DNA from: an uncultured Mollicutes bacterium
GTDB lineage: Bacteria > Bacillota_I > Bacilli_A > RFN20 > CAG-826
Direction of reading: 5' to 3'
DNA: 64,000 nt
Assembly (NCBI GenBank): GCA_900540385.1
Contig: UQFY01000011.1
Span: 6,268-70,267 of the forward strand
A program made the position numbers and the translations under genes. This document shows, piece after piece, positions 7,288-15,944 of the stretch. The notes under the pieces are model-generated. The model was not told where the DNA came from, did no database searches, and saw only the letters and a list, made by a program, of their open reading frames with translations. Numbering within the stretch: position 1 is the stretch's first letter; the number at the start of each line of letters is the position of its first letter.

Positions 7288-9957
7288 ATGATGAAAAGAA
7301 CATCTATCTATCATTCTAAAAAAGTAACCGCTTACAATCTGCTTTCGATTCTTTTTTTGCTTACTTCGTGTGGTGGAGATGTTACGAAATCTTCTTCCTC
7401 AATAGATTCAACCGAACCCGTAAAGGATTATTTCAATTCCGAAAACTTTGTGACGCCTGAAAAGGAAGTTACAACAAGCAAGCTTGTGACCTATGAAGGT
7501 CCAAAAATGATGGAATCTTCTAAGAAAGTCTCCGTTAAGGTAAATGGCGAAGACTTGTTTGTGTATGAAACAAGAGTCAATCACGATCGTTCTTTCTCTT
7601 GGACAGCTCCTGAAACGTATACGCAGGCTGTTATATTTGATTTTGAGGGTAAGGTTCATCTTGATGTAACCATTCAAGAAACTCTTATTTCTTCGGCAAT
7701 TCTTCGTCCACAAGTCTATGGAATTCATCCAACTTTTCAAGAACACACTATTTCTTTTGATTTAACTTCATCGGGTAACTATGTTTTGGAATATAACGAT
7801 AATTCAGATGAAGCAATTCAAATTTTCGCCAATCCAATCGAAAAAGAAACCATCACGGAAGAGACCGCTAAAAACGATCCTAACATGATCTATGTTGGTC
7901 CGGGTGTTTACGATGCGGGTGCTTTCCCAATCAAAGACAATACGACCGTTTATTTGGCTGGCGGATCTTTTGTGTATGGCCAATTCTCTGCTGAAGGGGC
8001 AAACAACGTTACGATCAAAGGAAGAGGCGTTGTCTCTGGCGCTATCTATTCTCGAAAGAGCGATGGCGACTATACAATTCCTGTAGTTATGCGAAAGGTA
8101 AAACACCTTACTATAGAAGATGTTGCCTTCTTTGATCCTGCAGGATGGACCCTTCATTTATGGAAATGTGAAGACGTTCATATCAACAACGTTAAAATCA
8201 TTACTGCTAGAAGCAATGGCGATGGTATTTCCATCCAATCTTGCAAGGATGTGGAAGTCTCTGGCGGCTATGTCCGTTCTTGGGATGACGCTCTTGTCGT
8301 CAAAAATTCTGATTTAGGCTCTACATCTAATATCAACATTCATGATGTCGTGCTTTGGTCAGATTTAGCCCAATGCATGGAAATCGGGTATGAAACCTAT
8401 GGACCAACGATGGATGGTATCACCTTCCAAGACATCACTGTTGTGCATGCGATGCATAAGGCTGTTATTTCTCTTCATAACTCCGACCAAGCAAAAATTA
8501 CAAACGTTACTTATAAAAATATTACGGTGGAAGATTGCCAAACACTCGGCGATGATCGTAATGACAATGAAAATGACTTTTTGATTGATTTCACGATTGC
8601 TTATAACGCTGATTGGACGAAAAGCAAAGAAAAACGCGGCATCGTCGAGGGCGTCAACATTGAAAATGTGAAAGTATATGAAAAAGCACCATCTGTCGTT
8701 GCAAGAATGAGAGGAGAGGATGATGTCTCTTCCATTCGAAACGTGAAGATTAAAGGACTAGAAATCGCTGGCAAACAAATCACATCTGGAGAAGACCTCG
8801 GATTAACAACCAACGATTATGTGAAAAACGTTACTTTTGAGACTTCAGAAAAGGTCCTTGGAGCTTCCATTCATTTGCCTTATAAACTCTCCTTGGCCAA
8901 CGAAAATATTTCGAAAACGACCAAAACCAATATTGTTCAAGAAGGTCTCATCGTTCCTTCCTTTGCAAGAATGACTGGGGAAGCCTCTTTTGTCGGAGTG
9001 AAAGCCTCCGGAGAAGGAAATGCTTCTTCTTCTCATGGGGCTGGAAGCAAAACTTCAACACCTGGAGATGATGGAACAGGCAGCTTTTTAGGAAACTCTT
9101 CGAAAGCTGAATACGCTTTTGATGGAAAGAAAGACACGCTCTATATTTCTGGAGAATGGAAAAACCAAGAAAATGAATTTGCAACCCTTACCTACGATTT
9201 AGAAAACATCACTAATATCGGTCTGATTCGTTTATTCGGTGATCCAACAAACGAATATTCCTATATCTATTCCCTCCAAGTTTGGGCGAAGAAAGTCAAA
9301 AAGAATTCTGACGGAACGTCGACTATAGCTACGAAATACACTCGTTTAATGGCAGGAAAGGAATACAAGATGACTCCGGCCAATAACAATTACTTCGATA
9401 TCAATGTCCCTACCCAGGACTACGCTGGCATTCAACTTCGTTTCAACCGCACAGAAACTTTATTATCCCCAAAACATTACGCAATATCTGAAATCGAATT
9501 CTATCCACCTTCCTTAACTTTTGGTAAACCAATCGTCGATAGCACAGAACATAACGATGTCTATCCGGTGGGGAATACTGTTGATGGAGATCCAACAGGC
9601 ACAAGCTATTACGAAAGTAAAACTCTTCCGGCCTTAATTGTTATCGATTTAAAGGATGTTTACAAATTAAACAAAATCGTTCTCTCCCTTCCTCCTATTC
9701 TTACTTGGGCGGAAAGACATCAAAAGATTGAAATATCTGTTTCTGATAGCAATGTATCCTACACCGAGAAAAAGCCTGAATTCACCATTGTTAAAGAAGC
9801 AACCGATTACCTCTTTAATCCACAAACAGGTAATCGTGTGATACTTGAAATGAACGATGTTTCCTGCCGATTCTTAAAAATAGTTATTCTCTCCAATGAC
9901 GCTGCTGGCGGATATGGTGGCCAACTTTCCGAAATTAGCGCATATGGAGTTAAATAA
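7288..9957 (+). CDS. Surface lipoprotein glycosidase: GH28-like beta-helix with C-terminal discoidin domains
   Basis: An 889-residue protein. The lipoprotein signal ends in LLTSC (about residue 28). A beta-rich segment (about 45-190) is followed by a right-handed beta-helix (about 200-530). In the helix D312 (SNGDG) and D333/D334 (WDDALVVK) have the 21/22 spacing of the three catalytic Asp of GH28 polygalacturonases, but the GHG and RxK motifs of true pectinases are absent. GH49 and GH87 alpha-glucanases share this fold. Two galactose-binding-like (F5/8 type C) domains follow (about 600-750 and 755-889), probably carbohydrate-binding. First gene of the operon; GAGGA precedes the start. The neighbouring alpha-glucobiose phosphorylases suggest an alpha-glucan substrate; this is inference. 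A paralogue without discoidin domains closes the operon. Confidence 0.75.
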   Translation: MMKRTSIYHSKKVTAYNLLSILFLLTSCGGDVTKSSSSIDSTEPVKDYFNSENFVTPEKEVTTSKLVTYEGPKMMESSKKVSVKVNGEDLFVYETRVNHDRSFSWTAPETYTQAVIFDFEGKVHLDVTIQETLISSAILRPQVYGIHPTFQEHTISFDLTSSGNYVLEYNDNSDEAIQIFANPIEKETITEETAKNDPNMIYVGPGVYDAGAFPIKDNTTVYLAGGSFVYGQFSAEGANNVTIKGRGVVSGAIYSRKSDGDYTIPVVMRKVKHLTIEDVAFFDPAGWTLHLWKCEDVHINNVKIITARSNGDGISIQSCKDVEVSGGYVRSWDDALVVKNSDLGSTSNINIHDVVLWSDLAQCMEIGYETYGPTMDGITFQDITVVHAMHKAVISLHNSDQAKITNVTYKNITVEDCQTLGDDRNDNENDFLIDFTIAYNADWTKSKEKRGIVEGVNIENVKVYEKAPSVVARMRGEDDVSSIRNVKIKGLEIAGKQITSGEDLGLTTNDYVKNVTFETSEKVLGASIHLPYKLSLANENISKTTKTNIVQEGLIVPSFARMTGEASFVGVKASGEGNASSSHGAGSKTSTPGDDGTGSFLGNSSKAEYAFDGKKDTLYISGEWKNQENEFATLTYDLENITNIGLIRLFGDPTNEYSYIYSLQVWAKKVKKNSDGTSTIATKYTRLMAGKEYKMTPANNNYFDINVPTQDYAGIQLRFNRTETLLSPKHYAISEIEFYPPSLTFGKPIVDSTEHNDVYPVGNTVDGDPTGTSYYESKTLPALIVIDLKDVYKLNKIVLSLPPILTWAERHQKIEISVSDSNVSYTEKKPEFTIVKEATDYLFNPQTGNRVILEMNDVSCRFLKIVILSNDAAGGYGGQLSEISAYGVK

Positions 9958-9987
9958 AAATAAAAATCTTTCAGAAAGGAATGAAAT

Positions 9988-12618
9988 ATGAAAGGTAAAA
10001 AATTACTTTTTGGGATGTTGCCTTTAAGCGCAGCAATGATTCTTGCTGCTTGTAATCCATCCGTCCCAGCCTCATCTTCTAGCAATCCTGCTAGTGAAGA
10101 AACGCCAAGCTCGGAGATCGTCACTCCTACACCAACAAGCTCTGAAACATCAAAAGAAGAAGTCACTCATCGTGAAGGACTCAATAAAACTCTTGCTGAA
10201 GGAGCCGTCACTCGCGATTATGACGAAAGATTCGACAAAACCATCGAAGATTTCTCCGGCGAAAGTCTAAATGGTGTCAGCGATGCTACAAGACATAACG
10301 CCTTCCTTCGTGAAGTCGTTGACTCAAATTTGCCTGATTTCCAAAATTCTCCTGATGCTGCCATCTTTAAAATGGCTGCTGGAGCATTGGATGGAGACAA
10401 GACTCTTTTAGGTTCTTCCATCGTTCATCTCTCTATGCGCGTTACGGAAGGGAAACTTCCTTTAAAGGACTTAGTTTTTGCCATCCGTCCAAGCGATGAT
10501 AATTCAGCCCACGTTTTTGAAATTAACCTCGCCGAAGCAGTTAACGAAGATGGCGATAAGAATCCTGAACTTACAAACGAATTCCAAGATATTACCATCG
10601 ACGTTGGAAACTCTATTGATGATGCAACAACCACCTTCCCAGGAACGGCTTTAAAAGTCTTAGAAAATGCGGTTGGTTTCCACCTTTATGTAAAGAAAGA
10701 GGCGGAAGTGTCTGCTGTTATCGAGATGGAAAAAGTCTCCACCAAGAAAGGTGATACGGAAACCGTCTTCGATACTTTTGATCGTCCAAATCTTTCGAAG
10801 AGCGATATGGTCTATTGGGGACCTACGGATAATCCAAACTCTGTCTTTGTTAGAAAAGGCCTTCTTATTGGGAAAGATAAGAAATATACGACTCCAACCC
10901 TCACGGAAGAACAAAGAAAGAGCCATGTTGTTTTCTCTGTTCTTGGCGATATGAGCCAAAGCAAGGTCTCTGTTGCTTATGATGATGCCGAAAACACCAC
11001 AAAAACGTTACCTTTTGCGGAATTAAAAGCCCAAGAAGACAAAGCGGTGGTGAACGCTATCGATGGTGCCTATACCAATTTGGCAATTGACCTTAGCAAG
11101 TTTGCTGGACCGGAAGGCGCCAACGTGAAAACCATCACTTTAGAGAATGCAGGTGATAATGAACTTCAGCTCAGCAATGTCTTTATGACCTCTTTCGAAA
11201 TGCCAGATTTGGTTAAGAAATATCCAACCTTCAACACAAAGACCGCAGTCACCTTTGATAACTTCAATCGTGAATATGCCAAAATGCCTTCTGGCGCTGA
11301 TGGTTATACGGCCTCGACAACTGACGAAAGAAACGTTTCTGCTGGCATTAATGGCATGACCTCTTGGTCAAATGCAGATAATATCAGCATGACAGGTGGA
11401 ACGTTAAATCTCCCTGCAACCGAGGGTTATAATGAGGTTTCCATCGATTCTAGCCATGTTTTACCTGGTGCACAATATATCGTTTTCTCCATCAAAGCGG
11501 ATGATGATGCGGATTTGAATAGCTTCCGTTTCGCAATGGGCGGGAAAACCGTTTGGTTTAACGCTGCTTTAGCTATGGAAGGCGTGAAGACCTACAAAGA
11601 TCCAGTTTATGAAACTCCATATACCACCGAAGATGGCTTTAAATGGTATGTCGTTGATTTAAAACAACACGAAATCAATTCTACTGGCAGTATTGAAATC
11701 TATTACACCGGTGCAAAAGATATCAAACTTGACAGTGTCTTCTTAGCCAATGGCTTTAGTGCTGTCCATGGTAGAAAAGGGGATTTAGATCTTGCTAATC
11801 TCAATGAAGCTGAATTAGATTTGGCTGGTTATCATTATATTGGTGGAGTTGGCCCATCCGTCAATGCAAGATATGGCGCTGTCACAATGAAAGGCGATGG
11901 AACTGCAACTTTAGCAACATTCCGCGCTTCTTATAATGACGATGACGCGAAGTGGATCAAAGATTCTGCAATTGACGTGTATACCGAAGATGGCCGTAAA
12001 GTCACAAAAGACGAAGTCATTCCTGACACCTACGCGACCTATTATGTTGATTTAGAATCCGTTAGCTATGCCAAAACTGGAACGGGTTGGTTCAAAGCCC
12101 ATATCGGTGGTGAAGGGGCAACCGGGAAAATTAACATTAAAGAAATCTTCATGGCCTCTCAAGGGTATGCAAAAGATCTTGGAAGCAAAGAAATCGTCTC
12201 TAATGGTTCATATGTGGGTGAAGTTGTAAGCGAATCTCTCCCATTTGATGCCTCAATGATGATTCTTCATGTCACTGGAGATGAAGGAACAACTTTGAAA
12301 GACTGGAGATTCACCTTAGAAAAAGACGGCAAAGTCGATGAGGCTTGGCCAAGCGGAAATCCAGGGCTCTTAAAAGTCATGTGGGGTGACGCTTTCGATT
12401 TCGAAAATACGGCTATTGGAAGTGGTTTAGATCTTATCGTTGATTTAAGCGCCCTTCCGAAGGAAAAGCAGTCAACTGCTGGAAAACTCCTTAAATACCA
12501 CATCGGTGGAGGAGTTGGAGCGAATGGCAAGAAGATTCAAATTGAAACGAAACTTGTTGCTAAAGAAACCCCATCCAATATGGCTTTGGCAGACTACAGC
12601 CAACTTTGGACGAAATAA
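9988..12618 (+). CDS. Large surface lipoprotein, probably glycan-binding
   Basis: An 876-residue protein with lipoprotein signal MKGKKLLFGMLPLSAAMILAAC (Cys22) and a Ser/Thr/Pro/Glu-rich linker (about residues 24-60). The remainder is beta-rich and appears to hold several successive jelly-roll-like modules, for example two starting with similar D-x-F-x-R phrases (TFDRPNLSKSDMVYWG near 258 and FDNFNREYAKMPSG near 425), each ending with a phrase like LDSVFLANG or INIKEIFMASQ. No catalytic motif is recognised. It lies between the secreted enzyme and the solute-binding protein, so a role in tethering the polysaccharide at the cell surface is plausible. AAAGGA precedes the start. Confidence 0.6.
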   Translation: MKGKKLLFGMLPLSAAMILAACNPSVPASSSSNPASEETPSSEIVTPTPTSSETSKEEVTHREGLNKTLAEGAVTRDYDERFDKTIEDFSGESLNGVSDATRHNAFLREVVDSNLPDFQNSPDAAIFKMAAGALDGDKTLLGSSIVHLSMRVTEGKLPLKDLVFAIRPSDDNSAHVFEINLAEAVNEDGDKNPELTNEFQDITIDVGNSIDDATTTFPGTALKVLENAVGFHLYVKKEAEVSAVIEMEKVSTKKGDTETVFDTFDRPNLSKSDMVYWGPTDNPNSVFVRKGLLIGKDKKYTTPTLTEEQRKSHVVFSVLGDMSQSKVSVAYDDAENTTKTLPFAELKAQEDKAVVNAIDGAYTNLAIDLSKFAGPEGANVKTITLENAGDNELQLSNVFMTSFEMPDLVKKYPTFNTKTAVTFDNFNREYAKMPSGADGYTASTTDERNVSAGINGMTSWSNADNISMTGGTLNLPATEGYNEVSIDSSHVLPGAQYIVFSIKADDDADLNSFRFAMGGKTVWFNAALAMEGVKTYKDPVYETPYTTEDGFKWYVVDLKQHEINSTGSIEIYYTGAKDIKLDSVFLANGFSAVHGRKGDLDLANLNEAELDLAGYHYIGGVGPSVNARYGAVTMKGDGTATLATFRASYNDDDAKWIKDSAIDVYTEDGRKVTKDEVIPDTYATYYVDLESVSYAKTGTGWFKAHIGGEGATGKINIKEIFMASQGYAKDLGSKEIVSNGSYVGEVVSESLPFDASMMILHVTGDEGTTLKDWRFTLEKDGKVDEAWPSGNPGLLKVMWGDAFDFENTAIGSGLDLIVDLSALPKEKQSTAGKLLKYHIGGGVGANGKKIQIETKLVAKETPSNMALADYSQLWTK

Positions 12619-12637
12619 GTAAAATAGTAGAAGATTT

Positions 12638-12662
12638 GGAGAGAGGGCAAAACCCTCTCTCC
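12638..12662 (+). other. Intercistronic hairpin before the solute-binding protein gene
   Basis: GGAGAGAGGG / CCCTCTCTCC, a perfect 10-bp stem with a CAAAA loop, not followed by a T-run. It lies just upstream of the ribosome site (TATGGAGG) of the next gene. Such hairpins commonly protect the downstream message. Confidence 0.6.
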
Positions 12663-12679
12663 TTATGGAGGTTTAACAT

Positions 12680-14095
12680 ATGAAAAAGAAAACTTGTGCT
12701 TTAGGAATCTTATTATCGTTGTCTGGAATTCTTTTTACTTCTTGTAAAGGAGATAACGGCAATAAGATCGAGTTGAAAATCGGTTTTTGGCCAGAAGAAG
12801 CCTCCACGGCTGATGTTGAGATGTACCAAGTTTGGAAAGAAAAATTTGAAAAAGACAACCCTCAATATGTAATTAAAGGAGATCCTTATACCTATAGTAC
12901 AGAGACGGTTGGCAGCAAACAAATGATGGGTCAACTCCCTGATGTATGGCAAACCTGGTTCACTGAACCTCAAAAACTCAAAGAAAAGAACATTATTCGT
13001 CCAATCAGCAAACTTCTAAAAGAAACGGGTTGGGATGAAAAAATGGATGAAGAGATGAAACAAACTCTTACTTTTGGTGATGACATCTACGGCATTCCAA
13101 GAGATGGATATGGTCTTGGACTTTTACTTAACAAACGTATTCTTGGAGAAAATGGCATCCTACCAGAAAAGAAAAAAGACGGAAAAACGTATTATTCTTT
13201 AACAAAAGATGATGGAACGCCAGCTTATCCAACGACTTGGGAAGAAGTTTACGATGTTTCATCGACGATTGCGGAGAACGATTCTGCAAAAGGCTTCATG
13301 ATGTACTCCTCCAATAAGAACGGGGGTTGGGTTTTTAGCAATATGGTTTGGAATTTTGGTGGAACCCTCCAAAAGAAAGAAGGGAATAAAGTCCTTGCGA
13401 ATTTAAATTCCAAAGAGGCCGTTTCTGCCCTTGAATGGATTCAAAAGATGAAGAAAGACGATCTTCTTCAGGAAAAAATCGCTTGTGTTTATAACGATTG
13501 GTATTCAAATATCAATGAAAAAGTAGCTATGGCGGTAGTTGGAAGCGACGTTCTTCAACAAGCCGCCCTTCAAGGCCATTGTGATATGAATGATCTTGCT
13601 TTTGTTCCAATGCCAGCAGGGGATGGAATTCATCATTATTCCTTATACGGTGGAACTCCATATGTTTTCACTAAAGGCATTTCTGATGAAAAAGTTAGAG
13701 GAATTTTGAAATTTTTTGACTATATTGGTCGTTCTCCAAGTGTTTCTTCCAATAATATGGAAGCGAAAAAAGAAGGATATGAGGTTGCTAAAAAGAAAGG
13801 CCAACCAATCCTCCCGAGCATTATGCCATGGAAAAATTCAGATTATTTAACGAAAGCTAAAGAACTTGAAGATCAATACATCAACGTCAATATGGAGGAT
13901 TATTCCCCTTTCTTTAACCACATCCAAGAAAACAAACATTCCGAAGAACCGTATAATGCGCAAGAAATGTATGAGGTCTTGGATACTGCTCTTCAAAGCA
14001 TTTTCAATTCTCCTGAAACAAGTGATTGCGATTCTCTTTTGACAACCGCTAACTCTTCTTTCCAAAAGACTTTAGATAAAAACGTCAACAAATAA
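12680..14095 (+). CDS. Sugar ABC importer, extracellular solute-binding lipoprotein (family 1)
   Basis: A 471-residue binding protein with lipoprotein signal ending GILFTSC (Cys21). The mature start KIELKIGFWPEEA and later phrases (LPDVWQTWF; YGIPRDGYGLGLLLNKRI; YPTTWEEVYDVSSTI; GGTPYVFTKGI) match the two-lobed family 1 binding-protein layout for oligosaccharides. It delivers sugar to the two permeases encoded next. The strong site TATGGAGG and a protective hairpin upstream suggest it is made in excess over the permeases, as is usual. The substrate is likely a gluco-oligosaccharide, judged from the GH65 genes in the same operon. Confidence 0.92.
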   Translation: MKKKTCALGILLSLSGILFTSCKGDNGNKIELKIGFWPEEASTADVEMYQVWKEKFEKDNPQYVIKGDPYTYSTETVGSKQMMGQLPDVWQTWFTEPQKLKEKNIIRPISKLLKETGWDEKMDEEMKQTLTFGDDIYGIPRDGYGLGLLLNKRILGENGILPEKKKDGKTYYSLTKDDGTPAYPTTWEEVYDVSSTIAENDSAKGFMMYSSNKNGGWVFSNMVWNFGGTLQKKEGNKVLANLNSKEAVSALEWIQKMKKDDLLQEKIACVYNDWYSNINEKVAMAVVGSDVLQQAALQGHCDMNDLAFVPMPAGDGIHHYSLYGGTPYVFTKGISDEKVRGILKFFDYIGRSPSVSSNNMEAKKEGYEVAKKKGQPILPSIMPWKNSDYLTKAKELEDQYINVNMEDYSPFFNHIQENKHSEEPYNAQEMYEVLDTALQSIFNSPETSDCDSLLTTANSSFQKTLDKNVNK

Positions 14096-14106
14096 AAAGG
14101 CAAATT

Positions 14107-15024
14107 ATGTTTAGAAAACCTACAATTGAACGCAAAAGGAACTGGAAAAGCGTCCTAAAGAGAAATGCTTTAGGATGGGCTTTTATGATTCTCCCGCTTC
14201 TTTTGTTTACTTTTTTTGTTTGGTATCCGATGATAAGAAATTTCATTCTCGCTTTTCAAGATGGATATGAAGACGCTTCTTTTGTTGGTTTTCAGAATTT
14301 TATCGATGTATTTGAGGATCCCACATTCCTCTCTGCATTGAAAAACACCTTTCTTTATATCGGTTTCTCCTTGCTAATCGGATATTTGGTCCCTGTTATT
14401 TTAGGTTTTCTCCTATCCGAAGTAATTCACGCAAAAGGCTTCTTCCGAGTCGTTTTATATCTTCCTTGCATGATTTCTGGAATGGCAGTGGTCTTTCTTT
14501 TTAATTCCATGTATGGTGATGGATCAACCGATCTTTTCAACGTAATCATTATGAAAATGGGTTTTCAAGCCCATCCATGGAAAGGTTCCACGAATCTCGT
14601 TATTCCTCTTATCGTCCTTGCCATGACTTGGAAAGGGGCTGGAAGTACGGCTCTTATCTATCTTTCTGCTTTTCAAAGCATTGATGATTCGATGTATGAG
14701 GCGGCACGTATTGATGGAGCAAGTTCCGTTCAAAGATTTTCACGTATTACGATTCCTGCTTTAAGAGGGACTCTTCTTACCTTGTTTGTCTTACAAATTA
14801 TCTCTGTTTTTCAAGTCTTCTATGAGCCTCTTGTCATTGGTCCTAAGGGAGGACCATTGGATGCGTCGATGTCTTTGATGTTACTTAGCTATTTATACGC
14901 TTTCGAGGATTTTGAATACGGAAAGAGCGCTGCTACTGCCTTAATTTTGGGCGGAATCATCATCCTTTTCACAATTTTATATGCCCTTTTAGACAATTAT
15001 TTAAAGAAAAAGGAGGGAAAATAA
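14107..15024 (+). CDS. Sugar ABC importer permease (MalF type)
   Basis: A 305-residue inner permease with six hydrophobic helices. The EAA loop that contacts the ATPase is visible as YEAARIDGASSVQRFSRITI. Lys/Arg-rich N-terminus. It follows the binding-protein gene by 11 bases and is separated from the second permease gene by one base. It pairs with the following MalG-type protein to form the channel, driven by the MsmX-like ATPase domain encoded downstream in the fused gene. Confidence 0.94.
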   Translation: MFRKPTIERKRNWKSVLKRNALGWAFMILPLLLFTFFVWYPMIRNFILAFQDGYEDASFVGFQNFIDVFEDPTFLSALKNTFLYIGFSLLIGYLVPVILGFLLSEVIHAKGFFRVVLYLPCMISGMAVVFLFNSMYGDGSTDLFNVIIMKMGFQAHPWKGSTNLVIPLIVLAMTWKGAGSTALIYLSAFQSIDDSMYEAARIDGASSVQRFSRITIPALRGTLLTLFVLQIISVFQVFYEPLVIGPKGGPLDASMSLMLLSYLYAFEDFEYGKSAATALILGGIIILFTILYALLDNYLKKKEGK

Positions 15025-15025
15025 T

Positions 15026-15940
15026 ATGAAAAAATACGTTTTTCCTCGCTTAAAAGACAAAAGAAGTGGTTTTCTTAATTTTGCCGATTATCGTAACCCT
15101 GCCCATAAAGTTGGATATGCTTTTATCGTCTTTTTCCTTCTTCTTTTCTCTTTCATCGCCTTATTTCCAATTATTTATCTTTTAGCCTCTGCTTTAAAAT
15201 CCGATGGGGAAATCAACTCTAGCATTTACACCTTTTGGCCAAAAGTATGGGATTTCGGTAGATTCGTCCGCATTTGGCAAACAATTGATTTCACCAAATA
15301 TTATCTCAATACGTTTGTATACGTTATTGGGGCCGTCATTTGTGCCGTTCTCTTTAATTCTTTGCTTGCTTATGCAATCGCCATCATTAAACCATTCGGC
15401 TATAAGGTAATCGATAAATTCATCTTCCTCGGGTATATGATCCCGGCGACCTTAAACATCTTACCTCTTGCTAAAGAAATCGCTGATTTCGGGTTTCTTT
15501 CCAATCCAGATTCTTACCTTACTTTCTTGCCTTTGTGGCTTTCTTTTGGTGCTAACGCTTATTATTACATGCTTTTTAAAGATTATTTTTCTCGCCTTCC
15601 AAAATCTCTTATGGAAGCGGGAAGCATGGATGGAGCAGACCAACTACAAATTTTTAGAAGAGTAGTTCTTCCTTTAAGTAAACCAATGATTGGCATCGTG
15701 GCTATATTTTCGATGACCGCTTCCTATAGCGATTTCCTTCTTCCATATTTGGTTTTGCAAAGTAACAAACTAAAGACCCTTATGGTCGGTATCTATAACA
15801 TTGGCTCGGCTGGAGACATCCTAAAACCGGAAGATTTCTTGATGTTATTGGTCTTCTCTATCATCCCTCAATTAATTATTTTCCTTATTTTCCAACGTCA
15901 AATTATGGGCGCTGGAGCGAATAAAGGAAGCAAGGAGTAG
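15026..15940 (+). CDS. Sugar ABC importer permease (MalG type)
   Basis: A 304-residue permease with six hydrophobic helices and an EAA motif MEAGSMDGADQLQIFRRVVL. Ends in an amphipathic tail. Ribosome site GAGGG precedes the start. Second channel subunit of the importer; the N-terminus begins with a basic 30-residue segment before the first helix, typical of MalG-type proteins in Bacillota. Confidence 0.94.
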   Translation: MKKYVFPRLKDKRSGFLNFADYRNPAHKVGYAFIVFFLLLFSFIALFPIIYLLASALKSDGEINSSIYTFWPKVWDFGRFVRIWQTIDFTKYYLNTFVYVIGAVICAVLFNSLLAYAIAIIKPFGYKVIDKFIFLGYMIPATLNILPLAKEIADFGFLSNPDSYLTFLPLWLSFGANAYYYMLFKDYFSRLPKSLMEAGSMDGADQLQIFRRVVLPLSKPMIGIVAIFSMTASYSDFLLPYLVLQSNKLKTLMVGIYNIGSAGDILKPEDFLMLLVFSIIPQLIIFLIFQRQIMGAGANKGSKE

Positions 15941-15944
15941 TATT

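Noticed and set aside
7408..8157. Minus-strand frames inside the beta-helix lipoprotein gene
   Set aside because: Shadow frames of a strong 889-codon gene with signal peptide and conserved active-site motifs.
9807..10166. 119-residue minus-strand frame across a gene junction
   Set aside because: It overlaps the end of one and the start of another well-supported plus-strand gene, and lacks a ribosome site.
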